64,000 nt of DNA from Opisthorchis felineus (taxonomy: Eukaryota; Platyhelminthes; Trematoda; Opisthorchiida; Opisthorchiidae), in contig SJOL01010424.1 in NCBI GenBank assembly GCA_004794785.1, positions 464,439 to 528,438 of the forward strand, in the 5' to 3' direction. Below are positions 14,403-26,550 of the stretch, in pieces. Within the stretch, counting starts at the first letter, position 1; every line of letters begins with the position of its first letter. The translations under genes and the position numbers were made by a program. The notes beneath the pieces are model-generated. The model made no database searches. It saw only the letters and a list, made by a program, of their open reading frames with translations, and was not told the origin of the DNA.

Positions 14403-15689
14403 CCCTAAGTGTATAGATCACAGGAATTGTTTTTGATCTGACATCTATCTTCAGAGGTATAGCAGACGACTTGCATTTCTTCAAAGCGCTTTCCCATGGG
14501 GACGTGGTGTAGCTCTCGTTTATGTGGGATCTTAGTGATGGGATCTATGAAAACTTAAACCCTGTTGCTCACTTTTCTCTTATGTTCTTGTAAACTTTCG
14601 ACAAAATCCTGTTTTTGCCTCCATTTTGCCTAATTCCCTGATTTTTTGATGAGAGAAACAAATTTAGACAAACCTGTTTTTTTACTTTGGTGAGCTTTCG
14701 GGATTTCCGAAGATTTAAATGGCCCAGCATGACAGAAAACTAACTAGTGCAATTCATGTGAACCCAAAGTGACAATTTTACGCATCACTAACTGAGGCCA
14801 TCAATTATGCGCTCTTTTACGGATGGTTATACTTTGGACATTCCAGATATTTTAAATTTGAACCTTGTAAGCTACATCACTAGTTCCCGGAACATCCTCG
14901 TAAACGGTGAAACCGCCACTGCCGATTTCACGGAATTGCGTAGGTTGCATCAGATGACAAGTCCGCGTTTGGGAGTCGGAATCTTCACTATCAACCAGGT
15001 CTATTGTTGCCTTAGTTAAACTTCGTGCGCTGTTCAACAGGTGTCCTTGTCAGTGGGGACTTCAGTTTAGGACAGCTATCTATTATTCTTAATATAGATA
15101 GCAAGTAGTATTATCAACTCTTTTATTTTGTTTCCCAATACAGTAGAGGTGCTCATTATAAAACGCCTTCCCTGAATTGCCAGTATATATTGCCAGCATT
15201 TTGTGAATGGCCAAATGTATGCCAGTTTTTGCGCTCCTAGACTCTGACTATCGATTTCAGCCTGACTTTTGTGGTTTAAAGATGCTTGAATTGGAAGAGT
15301 TACCTACTCCCATAATTTTGTAGCAGTTTAACTACAAAGAAGGCCTGCTCATCAATGAATTTGATACTCCAGTACACTACTCATGACACCGTGAAGGCTG
15401 AAGAAGTTTTTTTACTGATTCAATAGTATTGTCCACCCTTTTTATAAACAAACCTCTTTCTGTCTGTTTTTTTGAGAATTCTCGAAGGTGTGGTTGATGA
15501 TCGCCCCTTTTGGGCTAAATATCATGGTAAGCAGCCCGGGGATTATATATTCTTACGGATCAGCCGCATCAAACTCATGGAAAAGATTTTATCGATAGCA
15601 TGTATTGGTTACTAGCAGCGTTGTACAACTCATGTTGACAGTGACGACCCATATCTCACACTCAGCCTCCCTCCACATGTGGCAGACAC

Positions 15690-15709
15690 CACACACACAC
15701 ACACACACA
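15690..15709. repeat. (CA)n microsatellite
   Basis: About ten CA units in a region without ORFs. Confidence 0.95.
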
Positions 15710-17856
15710 AACCGAATAATCTGCCACCTCCGCAATGGTGGCCAATGTACCTGAACTTATCTACATACCTCGGGGCAATTCATTCGCGCGCTGTAGGCAA
15801 TGCAGAAGCTAATTGACTGAATTAATAGGGCCCCGAATAGCGAGGTAAACCTGCGAGGGAAAATCAGCAGCGACACTTGCTAGATCCGTGATTCCCACTT
15901 TCCACAGAGGTGGGTGCGCACGTGCGTGAATGTGCGAGTGTCTGTATTGACCAGGGTTAGGCCGTGAATTACGGCCAGTAGTCACACACCCCGGGAGTGA
16001 ATTACAAGTAAGAGGCAGCAGTAAGCAATTTGACTGTGCTAACTGAATAGACAGAGCATGCGCTAATTTAATTTTAGATCAATCACAAGATGAAAAAGCA
16101 AACCTGTTTTTGGAAGTTTGTGAGTAGCTTTCGGTGAGCTATCCACACACCTACAGACTCACATAACCACATCGATGGAACAAACTAGAGTAATAAGAAG
16201 TGAACAATGACCTACGCATCAAGTGTGTTCCAATTCCCAGGTGAAACAAATGAGCTGCAAGTTTATCGCTGAATGGTGCATCACCATCGATAGGAAACCA
16301 ATAATCTAGGCAGACAATTTTTTTGCAACAGACGCGACACCTAATCCGAAAACCCCTATGGTCAAAACAAGTTCGAGTCCGTGTGTATTTCGACACATGC
16401 TTTCAAGGCCACTGTTACTGAACATATCACATAGGATTCACGAGGTAGTGAGTATAAAACTAACAGATTAAATTCGGTTCCGAATTGATTAAATTTGCTT
16501 TTTTCAAAACTGCATCGTGTCGTGTTTCCGAACAAACGGGGCAGTATAAATCTTTCTTTGATTAGTCGTATTCAACTGAACGTGGCTTTCAACTATCTCG
16601 ATTATTGAAAACCAATATTTTTTACCCCTTATCCACAGCGGCTTATTCGAACATCCATATGGTGGCTTTATCAGGAATGGAACAATTCAGCCTTAAGAAC
16701 TTAAAGCACCTGCTCATAAACATTACGGTCATAATGAGAAATCGGAATGCAGGTGTATGCGCAGGGAAAACCGTTGGCGTGCAGCTAGAAGTGAGTTACA
16801 AGTTCCTACACAGATGCACAGGCTGTTGCGGAATCAGGTTCAAATATAGGGGTAATCGACGCCGGTATCTCGATGGCGAACAATCGACTGGTTGCGATAC
16901 CATAGCTAAACGCACTGGTGGCTTGTGACAGGCCTCTGCACTTTCGCGCGCCGATCCCATTCCGACGGATGTACATCAGCATCAGGGGTTCCCATGACGC
17001 ACCGCGTCCAGCCCACCATAAATCCGGCCTTGCGCAGGCCTCCAGCGGTTTGAACGCCGTCCACCGACAGATTCGATACGGACGCCACCACGCGTTGCCA
17101 ACTAGGGCACGGAATTATCTCTACGACTTTGTCAAGTCAGGCAAGTTGTACTTTCACACAGGCCTGGTCTAAGTTTCAGTCGACTCCTGATTCAGGTTAC
17201 CACACGCTTTCCCGTCATGCAGCCTAGACGCAATTTTCACTTGAGGCGATATCTTGGAAGGACACCTAGCAGATACGGTCTAAACTGAAAATGTTTTCAT
17301 CCACTGTTCCTGTCATCAGAACTGTTAAATGGACGTGTGAGCTGACCTCGACTGTCTAAACCTCCTGGCTAGCTCCACTGCTAATACAAACAGATGGAGC
17401 TTGTGTGCCTTTTGTGGGTTTTCTTCCGGAAGCCTCTGCTTACTAGATCATGCGTAGCCATCGGTTCACTGCGACAGGCACATGGCTGGTCCAGCGAACG
17501 CCCACCAACATGTCAATAGCAGATCGAACACTTGCATGCGGATCGATAATGCAGGCAACTGGATTTTGGCCTGCGTTGTATGGGCAGGGCATCCGGCTGT
17601 GATATCACCGTAAATGGTAAAGTGCAGTAAGTTATCACGATCAGAGGGCACACTGTAGCCTGAGTTGGAATGAGCGATTGAAGGATATGACGGGCATTAT
17701 CTGGTATGTATGGCTGAATGAACTAACTGTACAGTCATGTAAAAGACCAATTTTGTGTGCATACTGATCAAGAACGGCTTGTGCGTTTTTTGGCAGATAG
17801 TGTGTGCATCTGGAAATTTGTGAGTTTTTGTGCGAAAAAATATGTCCATTGTTACC

Positions 17857-17945
17857 GAAGTACACTCATTTGCAAACAAATTTGGTCTTGCGAGAGACTC
17901 ACCTGGAACTCAGCTGAATCTCTCGTTTATGATGTTTCTAACATA
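17857..17945 (-). mobile_element. Hammerhead repeat family, terminal A segment only
   Basis: About 88 bp matching the outer terminal segment: CGAAGTACACTCATTTGCAA, a GAGACTCACCTGGAA core and GAATCTCTCGTTTATGATG. No ribozyme is present. It is very similar to the left end at 25653. Confidence 0.75.
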
Positions 17946-20936
17946 GCTTTGTTAGTTTACATCAATAAGCAAATTTATTTCAAAAAATTCCTTGTTAGAT
18001 TTCTCAGGTGTTCTAAGAGTGTTGCTCTCGTGGTAAGTAGTTCAGCTGTGTATATGGGAAAGTGATTTGCGTCGCTGCAGTTGCAGTGCTTTTAGTGTCG
18101 TGCAAATAAGCACTCGAAACACAACTTTAGTTTTTTGATACGCATACCGTCGTGTCCAACTTAAGATACTTTGGCCTATTCTTCTACTTATTCATGTTTG
18201 AATCAGAACAGCTGAACAAAAAGAGTTAATGAAAACCGTACACAAGATGATATGTGAGATAATTGTGAAATTTTTTAAACCATTTTTGAAGGGGAATATT
18301 GTGTCCGGGAGGACCACTGGTACTAACCACGAGGGATCATCTGAACAAACTACGGCTACCCGACTGATGCCGTCGAGTGTTCCAACACCCCAATCTGTTG
18401 TCGCTGTGAGCACTTTAATTTTTCTCATCTTCGCATTATTGACTAAAATATCAGAAAGTGGCGTGAATTTTTGCACATGTAAACTTAGACAGTGGAATAA
18501 TCTGTTCAGTAATGTATTGCGTCTCCATCTTTATTTTCAGTGCCCTTCTCAATATTTGCATCACGTGTTTTACTCCTTCGACATTTTATTTCTCACTTCT
18601 CTGCATTAAATTCTTTAGCTTGATACAACAAGGTCGGTTCATCAAGCCGGTAACTGCCACTCCCAAACAGTCAGCATCATCTACAGGATGGCAAATCAAT
18701 GCAATAGTATGTGGGGATCACTTCACTCAGGTGATCTGCATCGGACAACAAACATAGCACGACACATCGTTAGCCGTAAAAGTAGACTGATTGAATTGGA
18801 AAACGTTTGGAACCACTGAAAAGCAGGTATCGAACGGTCTGTCGGTTGATGATTTCATACAGAAAGGCTAAGAAAGTAATAACAATAAAGAAAAAATTTA
18901 CCCCATGATACATGGGTTTTCTACTGGGAAGTCCCCATCCCCCATCAGCACCAGGTCACGCCGTATAAAGTTGAGCATTGGAAGGGTGAGTGGCAGTGCA
19001 CACAGTCCGAGATCACGACAACCACACAACTAATCAGCCATTAGTTGCTCGGGGGTAGAGTGATCAGTCTATCCAAATGTTTACGGGTTCGAATAACTTT
19101 CCAGTTTCAGGCGGAACGACATGCGAAAAAAATGTTCGTGCACTCGTTGAGTTTGTCTTGTATGATGAAACTTCGCTGGTTACAAAAAAAGAAGCTAAGT
19201 TATAGCTACATACAGAGAAGCAGTATGCCGGAGCTTGAAAGAGGTTCGTGAAGTTATCAGTTAGAACAAATCGCAAAACATGTAACAAACAAGAGCGGCG
19301 ATAACGGGAGATAGTCGCGAAGCCAAACTCATGCAGATCCAACGAAACGCCTGTTAGTGTGCTTTATACTTGTTCATGAGAGGAAGACTATTTCCTGGGA
19401 GAAACTTGCCTTGGAAGACTTATTCACTGGACGTCTCAAAATGTCCACGCTAGTTTCCACAATTGTATTCAGGTTGCTGCTCGTAGAATCATACCACCAA
19501 ATTAGACAAATAAGTTCCATATTCGGTAGAAAATAGTGGGGGAAGTTTCCTCACATCTGTCTGGGGTGTATGAAAAAAATCAAGTGGTCATTAAGGTTCT
19601 CATTACTAATTCAATTGAATTTTGGGTTCAGTTTGAGCTGCGATGGAGTATCAACAGTTTTCTTTGATTTTCCGTCATCTAATCCCACCGGATTGTCCTT
19701 CCACGACCACCTAGTTTGCTTTGTTCCTATTTCCTTCAACGCCACTCATATTGGTCTTGCTAATTGGGCATCCATTGTCATTGCCGTCTGTCACCTACTT
19801 GTACCTGAGTCATTATATGAGCTCACATTTGAAGAGGGGGTCATGTTTGCGGTTGGGCTTGCAAGTGTGTTCAGTGGGCGCTGCACACGCGGCGGTGTTT
19901 CAGCGTAGGTTACAACATTGTCTGTATCTAATGCCCTCTGGCGTTAGTTGGTTTGGTGGGAGACGAACGACCAAACAATGTGTTAACAGGTTGATAAGAA
20001 ATGAATGCTGTCGTTGTCATTCTGGACCGATTTCGAGGAACAAATCAGTTCAGAAAGCCTACAATTTACTTGCACCGTAATATTTTTCCACTGTGAAGTT
20101 TCACGGAATCCTAAACGCTTGCTCCCCCATTCGTAAACCGATGTGTTAAAAACGGACCATTTCTGTCCCACTAATCTTTCTTTTTTCACTATATCAAAAT
20201 GTATACCCGATGTCAATAGATTCTTGCCCTACTCTAATAGATTTGATCTCTACTTGAAGAAAGTATCATTAGATTTCTCCATCACAAGTGATATATGAAG
20301 ACTGACGAAGACTGAGCAATGGCGCACTACCAGTTTTACCTCATTTCGGGTCCATCGGGTAGCCGTATTGCCCTAAGTTTAACCAATTTCCCATTATTCG
20401 AACACCAAACTGTGCGTATCTTGGACCTGACATTCGTTCACATCCTCACTTTGCGAGCTCGAGAGTCAAACGAGTATCGAATAAACATCTGGGTTATGTA
20501 TCCCTCACATAAATCTTCAGTACAGATACCGTCTTACAATGCGGTTAGGCTTTTGTTCAAAATGACGAAGTACTTTCTTCTTAACGTAATGTGGAAAGAT
20601 AGAGTAAATTCTTCTGGTTTATCGCTACTTTCACCCTTCTTGAGTTAACCAGCTAGGCTTAATCATAAGAGATTAATTCGGCATTTACTTTACAGGAAGG
20701 AGTACTGATGGGCCCTTTGCAGTTAGATGACCTTGTCAGGGATCCTCAGAATAGGCTCTTAAATCGTTTTGAACTGACAGTCGTACCTGCCACAGCCAAT
20801 TTTGGCTGATGCGTGTACGTTATCGTCTTCGATCTGAATATCTTCACTGGGATGGTCGAAGGGTAAGTTTGTGGCCTTCTGTGTTATCACAGAAAAATGT
20901 GATGGATACCGGAGCACAAACAAAAATCAATAGTTT

Positions 20937-21385
20937 CCGAAATACATCCATTTACACACCAATTTGATTTTAACGGGGGACTCAACTGATTCCCAGCTGA
21001 ATCCCTCATTTATGATATTCTTCAACTGACTGTGCAGCACAGAGCTCGCCTCACGTTTTTTCTTATACGATATTCGAGATGTTGCAGTATATTTTCTCGA
21101 AAGAAAACAACTCACAAGGTTGCTGAAAACTGGCAGCAACTGGAATGTAAGGTGACCTTTGTACAGGACGTTCAGTTAAGGAGTATCGGCTGGGATTCAG
21201 TTGAGTCTGCCGTTAACACCAAATTATATGTTGCGAAGCAGTAGAGTTAGCGAATTGTATCCAACTTAGGTTAAAGCAGAACACAAGCTTGACGGCAACC
21301 AGTGGACTGAACCCACATGATGAGCCTGAAGTGGAAGGGCTAAACCGGTCGTGGGCTGTTTAGGAGAGTTCAGTAACCCTCTGAG
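20937..21385. mobile_element. Hammerhead repeat family, fold-back pair, decayed
   Basis: The left half (20937-21132) is minus-sense and ends near AAGGTTGCTGAAAAC. The right half (from about 21187) is plus-sense and runs from the A tail into a B segment. The ribozyme at 21316-21356 reads ATGATGA and TAAA instead of CTGATGA and GAAA, although GGTC and GTGGGC survive. Stem II is expanded and mispaired, so it should not cleave. Confidence 0.75.
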
Positions 21386-24068
21386 TAGTTTCCCTCAAGA
21401 AACTAATAGTTTGTTCGGTACTCAGGGCCTTTCGGATGGTAGGCTTGCTAATGGAACTTGTGAAGACAACGTAGAAGAGGTCGTTCTAGGGATCTTTGTT
21501 TGGCATAGAAAAGCTGCGCCAGCCATCTAAACCTTGAACAAATAAATCTTAGATTTCAATCTCTTTTGAGTGTCTGTAAGAGGTTATTGTGAAGCCTCAA
21601 GTCGGGTTTTGCCGTGACTGGTGAAATCCACGCCTTCCTCGCGATGAAACGCTCCGGAATTTTTCACTAGGTGTTAAGAGGAATATCTTTGGCTGGTCTG
21701 ACAGTAATATCACAGTTTTCCTATTTAAATCTCAACTGAATGTGATGTTGACATTTTCTAAAGGGATGTCAAACTTGCGCCATATTATCCTAGGTGTTGT
21801 AGGTGTCCCCTTCAGATTTCTATGGGACCACCGAAATTAAGGACGGGCCATCCTATCGATTTCTTTTAGGCGTCTTATGATAAGACTGCGGTGGTTTTGG
21901 GCATATTTATCCCAGCTTGGGTTCCTGCAACTGACGCTTTTTCCATCTTCTTTAGGTACACTCTGCGAGTGCTTGATGGCTCTGCATAGGAGAAAACCCT
22001 CTTATACATTGAAAAACGGCCAAACACCGACGTTGAATGCAGTGCAAAACTGATTTTATAACACGCAAATATTAGGTAGACTCAAATCCAAGAAACTTTT
22101 GGACAGCTTACGTCAGGCGAAATAATGGGTGATTTTTATACAAGCGCCGTCCATCAGGCTTTAGTAGAATTGGTACAACCGAAAGTCAGGAAGAACGCTG
22201 AAGGGTTCACATGCATGACTTCAAGATATCCAACAGATTGCTCAAAAATCTCTGGAACCACTAATATTAAAGACCAGTCTGTTGGAACTCATCAAGATAG
22301 TTATCAAAACTAGAATGAGAAATACCCGGTGCCCTATTGGACTGTGCACTATAGGTCCGAAACACACAAAAGCAATTTATTTTACTGGTCGGGAGCTGGT
22401 TTATTCTGGCTAATGTAGGCAATACTTATGAGGTGGAGAGTTCCCAAGGAAAGTTGACGTGCCTGTTGCCCAAGTAGAAGGACGTTTTTATCGACCGATA
22501 TACAGTTAATTGATAAAATTTGTCCTTAATATGGATTGCATACTTTTACTGGGAGGTTGAATTGTTCAAATAGAATAGAATAAGAGACAAAACAGGGACA
22601 CTTCACCCAAAAAATTTCAGGCTGTTCATTTACCGAGCAGTAATTTGTTGAAACCTGGGTGAATGATTACAAATATATTATTTGGAGTGGGCATCTGAAC
22701 GGAAGTCTAAGGGCGGTCCGCCCTTGAAGGTATCCATTCAATGGAAGACCTGCAATGAAACAGAAGCCTCAAGGAATAAAACAATGATTTCCTCTTTTGA
22801 TGACCTTTCAAAAGAGGGGGGTAGATGTCGCATCACTGAAGTGAAGAATTAAGCAACTTCTACGAACAAACTATCCCAGATGGATCTCCCGGGGTTTTCT
22901 GCCGCCGTAACCTCATTCGAGGTTTCAGTTCTGGAATGAGAAAAGTAATAAATTTGTTTGCAAATGAGTGTATTTCGCTAATTTAGTGCCGTTTTGGTTC
23001 AAGTAGAACATAAGGTTGACGGAAACTCGAGGACTGCGCCTACCTGATGAGCCCCAAGGAGGGAAAAACCGGTCGTGGGCTGTCGAAGAGTTTTCAGCAA
23101 CCTTAAGAGTAGTGTATTACGTCAATAAATTGGCTGACTTTTTGTGAGTATTGCTTATAAAAGTAGAAACTACAAGCTTATTTTAAAGGCATGAGTTTCA
23201 CTCTGAATGTAGATTCTATGTTGTACTGCTGTCTTTGGCCTTGTGTGTCAAAAAACCATAATTACAATAAAGCGAGTATATTCCATTACCTCCTCAGAAC
23301 GAACGCGCGATAAGAAATGCCAGATTCCAAGGACGAGTACAATGAGATCCGAAAAGTCCCTCTAAATGGTATATGATTGGTGTCTTATGGGGGACGACGG
23401 AAGTCGCCCTCTGCAGGTCAAAATTGCCTCCATGAGACTTGCTACCATATAGTCCCTGCTGAAGAAGGCCCATTAACTACCTTCCCCTGCCAAGAGTGTT
23501 TTCACCAAAGTGAATGGGCGAAAGCCAGTGTTAGGCGCTATAATCTGGCTAACGGTCAGTCAGCTGTCCGTCAACTGAAGTTGCGTAAGACCTGATTCCA
23601 AGCCAATAGCGGCGAGAGCAGAAAGCAGGTTTGATGATTTTTGGGGATGAGAATACTACCGGAATCTAAAAACCGTAACGACTATTCTGCCCAACCGTTC
23701 TCTGCCTGTTCCTTACTGTCATGCACCTGAGTGTGTAGGTGCAATCTTGAACAAAGGCTGACTAGCGCTGGGGATGCAATTCGTAACCGCCCCCCATAAA
23801 ACTTTAATGACAGTGCCTCTTACGTGCAATTCCGTTCAAAATATGACGCAATCCGCGCTACCATATTGGCTGAAGTGACAAGAATAGATCAATAACTAGC
23901 AACTACCACACTCATCAGTCATCCCAGAATCTCTGTTTGTCCGAGTGGTCACTACTTTAAACGAAGCACTGTTTACATTGATGCCCCACCTTATTTCCGT
24001 CTTTCTCCTTCGATAAGTGACTCTTCTGAATTTGTTTGTATTGTGAGGAGGTTTGTGAATCTTTGTGG
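21386..24068. other. No recognisable gene outside the repeat at 22950-23123
   Basis: ORFs such as 23377-23595 have no recognisable domain. Confidence 0.55.
22950..23123 (+). mobile_element. Hammerhead repeat family, A-tail to B joint
   Basis: This plus-sense copy starts within the A tail (GCAAATGAGTGTATTTCGCT) and runs across the monomer joint into B. The ribozyme at about 23038-23069 has CTGATGA (23044-23050), GGTC and GTGGGC, but GAAA has become AAAA and the last pair of stem II is lost. It shows that a monomer runs about 85-90 nt from the tail to the next cleavage site. Confidence 0.8.
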
Positions 24069-24312
24069 AGATTTCGTCCTGTAAGTGAAGCCAATCTATG
24101 CTGAAAAGCCGAAAAGCACTGCACAGCTGTTTCATCCTTATTAGGAATCATTAGCAGTGCGCATCTCACTACTAGCCAGGAGGTCGCGGGTTCGAGACTC
24201 TCCGGAGTTTCGTGACATTCGCACTGCTGATGATTCCCAATAAGGATGAAACAGCTGTACAGTGCTTCTCGGCTTTTCAGCGTAGATTGGCTTCACTTAC
24301 TGGACGAAATCT
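24069..24312. repeat. Long inverted repeat (hairpin) with a tRNA-like B box in the loop
   Basis: Arms 24074-24169 and 24212-24307 are inverted copies, 96 bp each with about 8 mismatches, extending a few bases further outward. The 42-bp loop contains GGTCGCGGGTTCGAGACTCT, which resembles a polymerase III B box (GGTTCGANTCC) as in tRNA-derived SINEs. Arm sequence such as GGATGAAACAGCTGT and CAGTGCTT resembles a trematode interspersed repeat I recall, but I cannot confirm it. It lies directly downstream (minus sense) of the LINE remnant. Confidence 0.8.
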
Positions 24313-24689
24313 TCTGAATTTCTACTGATGCCTTGGCAGTTTCTGGAGGTAGATGTCTGATGCAAAAACTGAAACATAATTCCGTTTCGGCCAGCTAACA
24401 TGATTGAAATCCCGCACCATTTCAGGGTCGCCATGCCACTGAAATCAGCCAGTACTAGTGACCGGTTAGTGAAGCATTCAGTGGTGCTGAGACACGAAAA
24501 AGTGGGGATAGGCGTTTGCGTAAAGTGGCCGCGTACATTTGCTGCATCCATATCAAACCATGAACAACGTTGTCTGAACTCATCTGACGACCCAAGTGTT
24601 GAAAAACTTGTCCCCTGTAACATGATCTGGAAATCACAGTATTCTGATCGAAGGACCACTTACTTTGGTTCTCACCTACCAGATGACCA

Positions 24690-25630
24690 GCCATTTTCCT
24701 GAATGCCTTGTGTCACAGCTGCTGCGGCGGTCAGCAGAAATGCTCCTAAAACATCCATCCAGTGTTGGTTCCGATGGTGTGGGCCGTAGTGCGCCTGTGC
24801 AGCCAGACGTTCAACATAGTCCTTAGTAGTGTTGGTCTAGCTTCTCAGCCGATCGCCTTGATGACAGCACCAATCTTGGCGCAGTTTAGGTGCAAGAACA
24901 GCTCTGACGATGTCCTCATATGGGCGGCAAAGAGTCTGTTCAAACCACCAAAGTTGAGCCTACTTGTGTCGAACAATGCGCTGATGGTGGACCTCCTCAT
25001 TTGATACGAGATTTTGGACGCTTACACCCAGAATGTTTCTTAAACACCAGTGGTCGAAAATCTCAATCTTGCAAATATCTGTGTGCCGCAACGGTCAGTT
25101 TTTGCAAGATTGAAGTAAAACAGATTGGATGACACGCTGATAGATTGCAGTCTTAGTCCTCAAATTAATTCCTTTTCCGAGCCACGCCTCATTTGTGGAA
25201 ACGTTCTACAAACAATGTCCAAGCGGATCTTGACCTCATTCTTAACCTAGCCGTTTGGAGGAATGGTTAAGCCGAAGTTTCTTAACTCTCCGCAGTTGTG
25301 TGCTGGTGGAGAAAAGACCTTGGTTTTTGAGGCGTCGATCTCATGGTCGACGAAAGAAATGCAGGCAGATTCCATTGAGGACCGGCAGTAGACTGTGGTG
25401 TTCTGCAGCGAAGACACCATAATCATCCACGAATTACAGGTCCATGATGGGCACATTCTATTGTATTTCCACCCCATAATATCCGTTAACATCTTAGAGT
25501 AAAATCCAGTCAGTCACAAAGGCAAAAATTAAAGGAGACAGCTGAGAACCCCGTAGAATCTCATACGACAGGCCAAGGGTTGACGATTCTTCGTCACACA
25601 TACGGACGCGCGCCGTCATGGTTGCTTAGA
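24690..25630 (-). mobile_element. Degenerate LINE reverse transcriptase, 3' part
   Basis: Read on the minus strand with several frameshifts and stops, the order of conserved LINE segments is preserved. TARVRMCDEESS and EILRGSQLSPLIFAFVTDWI (about 25505-25625) match the RT motif usually GVRQGCxLSPxLFNxxIDWI. A DASKTKVFS block follows (about 25300-25325), then RTKTAIYQRVIQSVLL (about 25110-25165), the block IFDHWCLRNILGVSVQNLVS with NEEVHHQRI (about 24970-25060) and a tail ending AAQAHYGPHHRNQHWMDVLG (about 24740-24815). These correspond to RT motifs and the C-terminal segment common in trematode non-LTR elements. Endonuclease and N-terminal RT are missing. It is non-coding now. Confidence 0.82.
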
Positions 25631-25652
25631 AAGACATCAGTTGCACGAAATT

Positions 25653-26044
25653 AGCGAAGTAGACTCATTTGCAAACAAATTTGGTTTTGCGGGAGACTCA
25701 CCTGGAAACCAGCTGAATCTCTCGTTTATAGCGTTTTCAAGCAATTTGGGTTCAAGTAGAACATAAGTTTGACGGAAACTCGGAGACTGCGCCTACCTGA
25801 TGAGCCCCAAGAAGGACGAAACCGGTCGTGGGCTGTCGAAGGGTTTTCAGCAAGCTTATGAGTAGTGTATTACGTCTATGCATGTATAGCAATATCTCGA
25901 ATATCGTGCCAACTGAAACATGAGGTGGCCTGGTGCAGCGCATTCAGTTGCCTAGAAACATCGTAAACGAAAGATTCAGCTGGGTTCCAGGTGAGTCTCT
26001 TGCAAAACCAAATTTGCTTGCAAATATGTGTATTTCGCTAATGT
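25653..26044. mobile_element. Hammerhead repeat family, complete fold-back element
   Basis: This is the best example of the family architecture. The left end (about 25653-25740) and right end (about 25958-26044) are inverted copies of an 85-90 bp segment with few differences. Inside, a plus-sense partial monomer runs from TTGGGTTCAAGTAGAACATA through an intact hammerhead ribozyme to the right terminus. No ORF is present. Its left edge abuts the degenerate LINE that ends near 25640, so it may have inserted into, or next to, that LINE. Confidence 0.85.
25791..25833 (+). ncRNA. Hammerhead ribozyme, type I, core intact
   Basis: The catalytic core is complete: CTGATGA at 25797-25803, GAAA at 25818-25821 and the cleavage triplet GTC ending at 25827, so self-cleavage is predicted after 25827. 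Stem I inner helix pairs GCCTAC with GTGGGC (6 bp including one G-U). An outer stem I helix pairs GGAAACTC upstream with GGGTTTTC downstream, leaving an internal loop typical of natural type I hammerheads. Stem II is GCCC/GGAC around loop CAAGAA with one C-A mismatch. Stem III is only CC/GG, the minimal form known in metazoan and Penelope-associated hammerheads, which often need a dimeric RNA to cleave well. It lies inside the fold-back element at 25653-26044. Activity is inferred, not shown. Confidence 0.85.
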
Positions 26045-26550
26045 TGACTGTTGATATTTGTGTTGTTATTATAGAACAACGCATAGAGCAGGACATGCAT
26101 GGAGAAGAATAGTATTCCAGTGTGAAATACAAATTTAAGGATATATCTTAGAAGAACGCAGTCCACTTACTTCAAATAAGCTTGACCAAGCTACTCAAGA
26201 GAGAAAATTTTTTTTCTATTTTTACTTTTCGTTTTTAAATCCATACCCTTTTTTAGCATTCTTGCCGAGCATTCAAACTATCAAAGGGATGTTTTACTCT
26301 CCGTAAGTTCGTGGGGCATATGTAGATGGGTTTCCCAAGCACTACGAATGAGGGATTTGGAGATTCAGTACCTCACGGATTGATGCTCAGGTTGGAATTA
26401 AAATATCGCTATGCGCCATGCACTGGAGCATATAAGCTTAAGTCCAACAGGATAAAACATATTTTTGAACATTCTTTTCAGAAACATATTTTTTAGCCGA
26501 TTGTTCGGGGAACTGTTTCTAAAAAGATAACTTCCCGAACAGTTCCAAAC

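Larger units (their letters stand above)
14403..20936. other. No recognisable gene; one repeat fragment
   Basis: Apart from the terminal repeat segment at 17857-17945 and the CA microsatellite, I see only short ORFs. A locally more GC-rich stretch at about 16850-17110 has overlapping ORFs on both strands without recognisable product. Confidence 0.55.

Noticed and set aside
18229..18609. 126-codon ORF with a hydrophobic segment near residues 60-80, GPI-tail like
   Set aside because: The frame continues far beyond the hydrophobic segment and no Ly6/CD59-type cysteine pattern precedes it.
19570..20080. Overlapping 112- and 119-codon ORFs with a hydrophobic start
   Set aside because: Two frames of equal quality, no conserved motif and no consistent splice sites.
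25653..26044. Interpretation as a MITE (DNA transposon with terminal inverted repeats)
   Set aside because: The inverted ends are the same 3' segment of a monomer that also occurs in direct dimers, inner joints vary, and a ribozyme is present; retrotransposition fits better.
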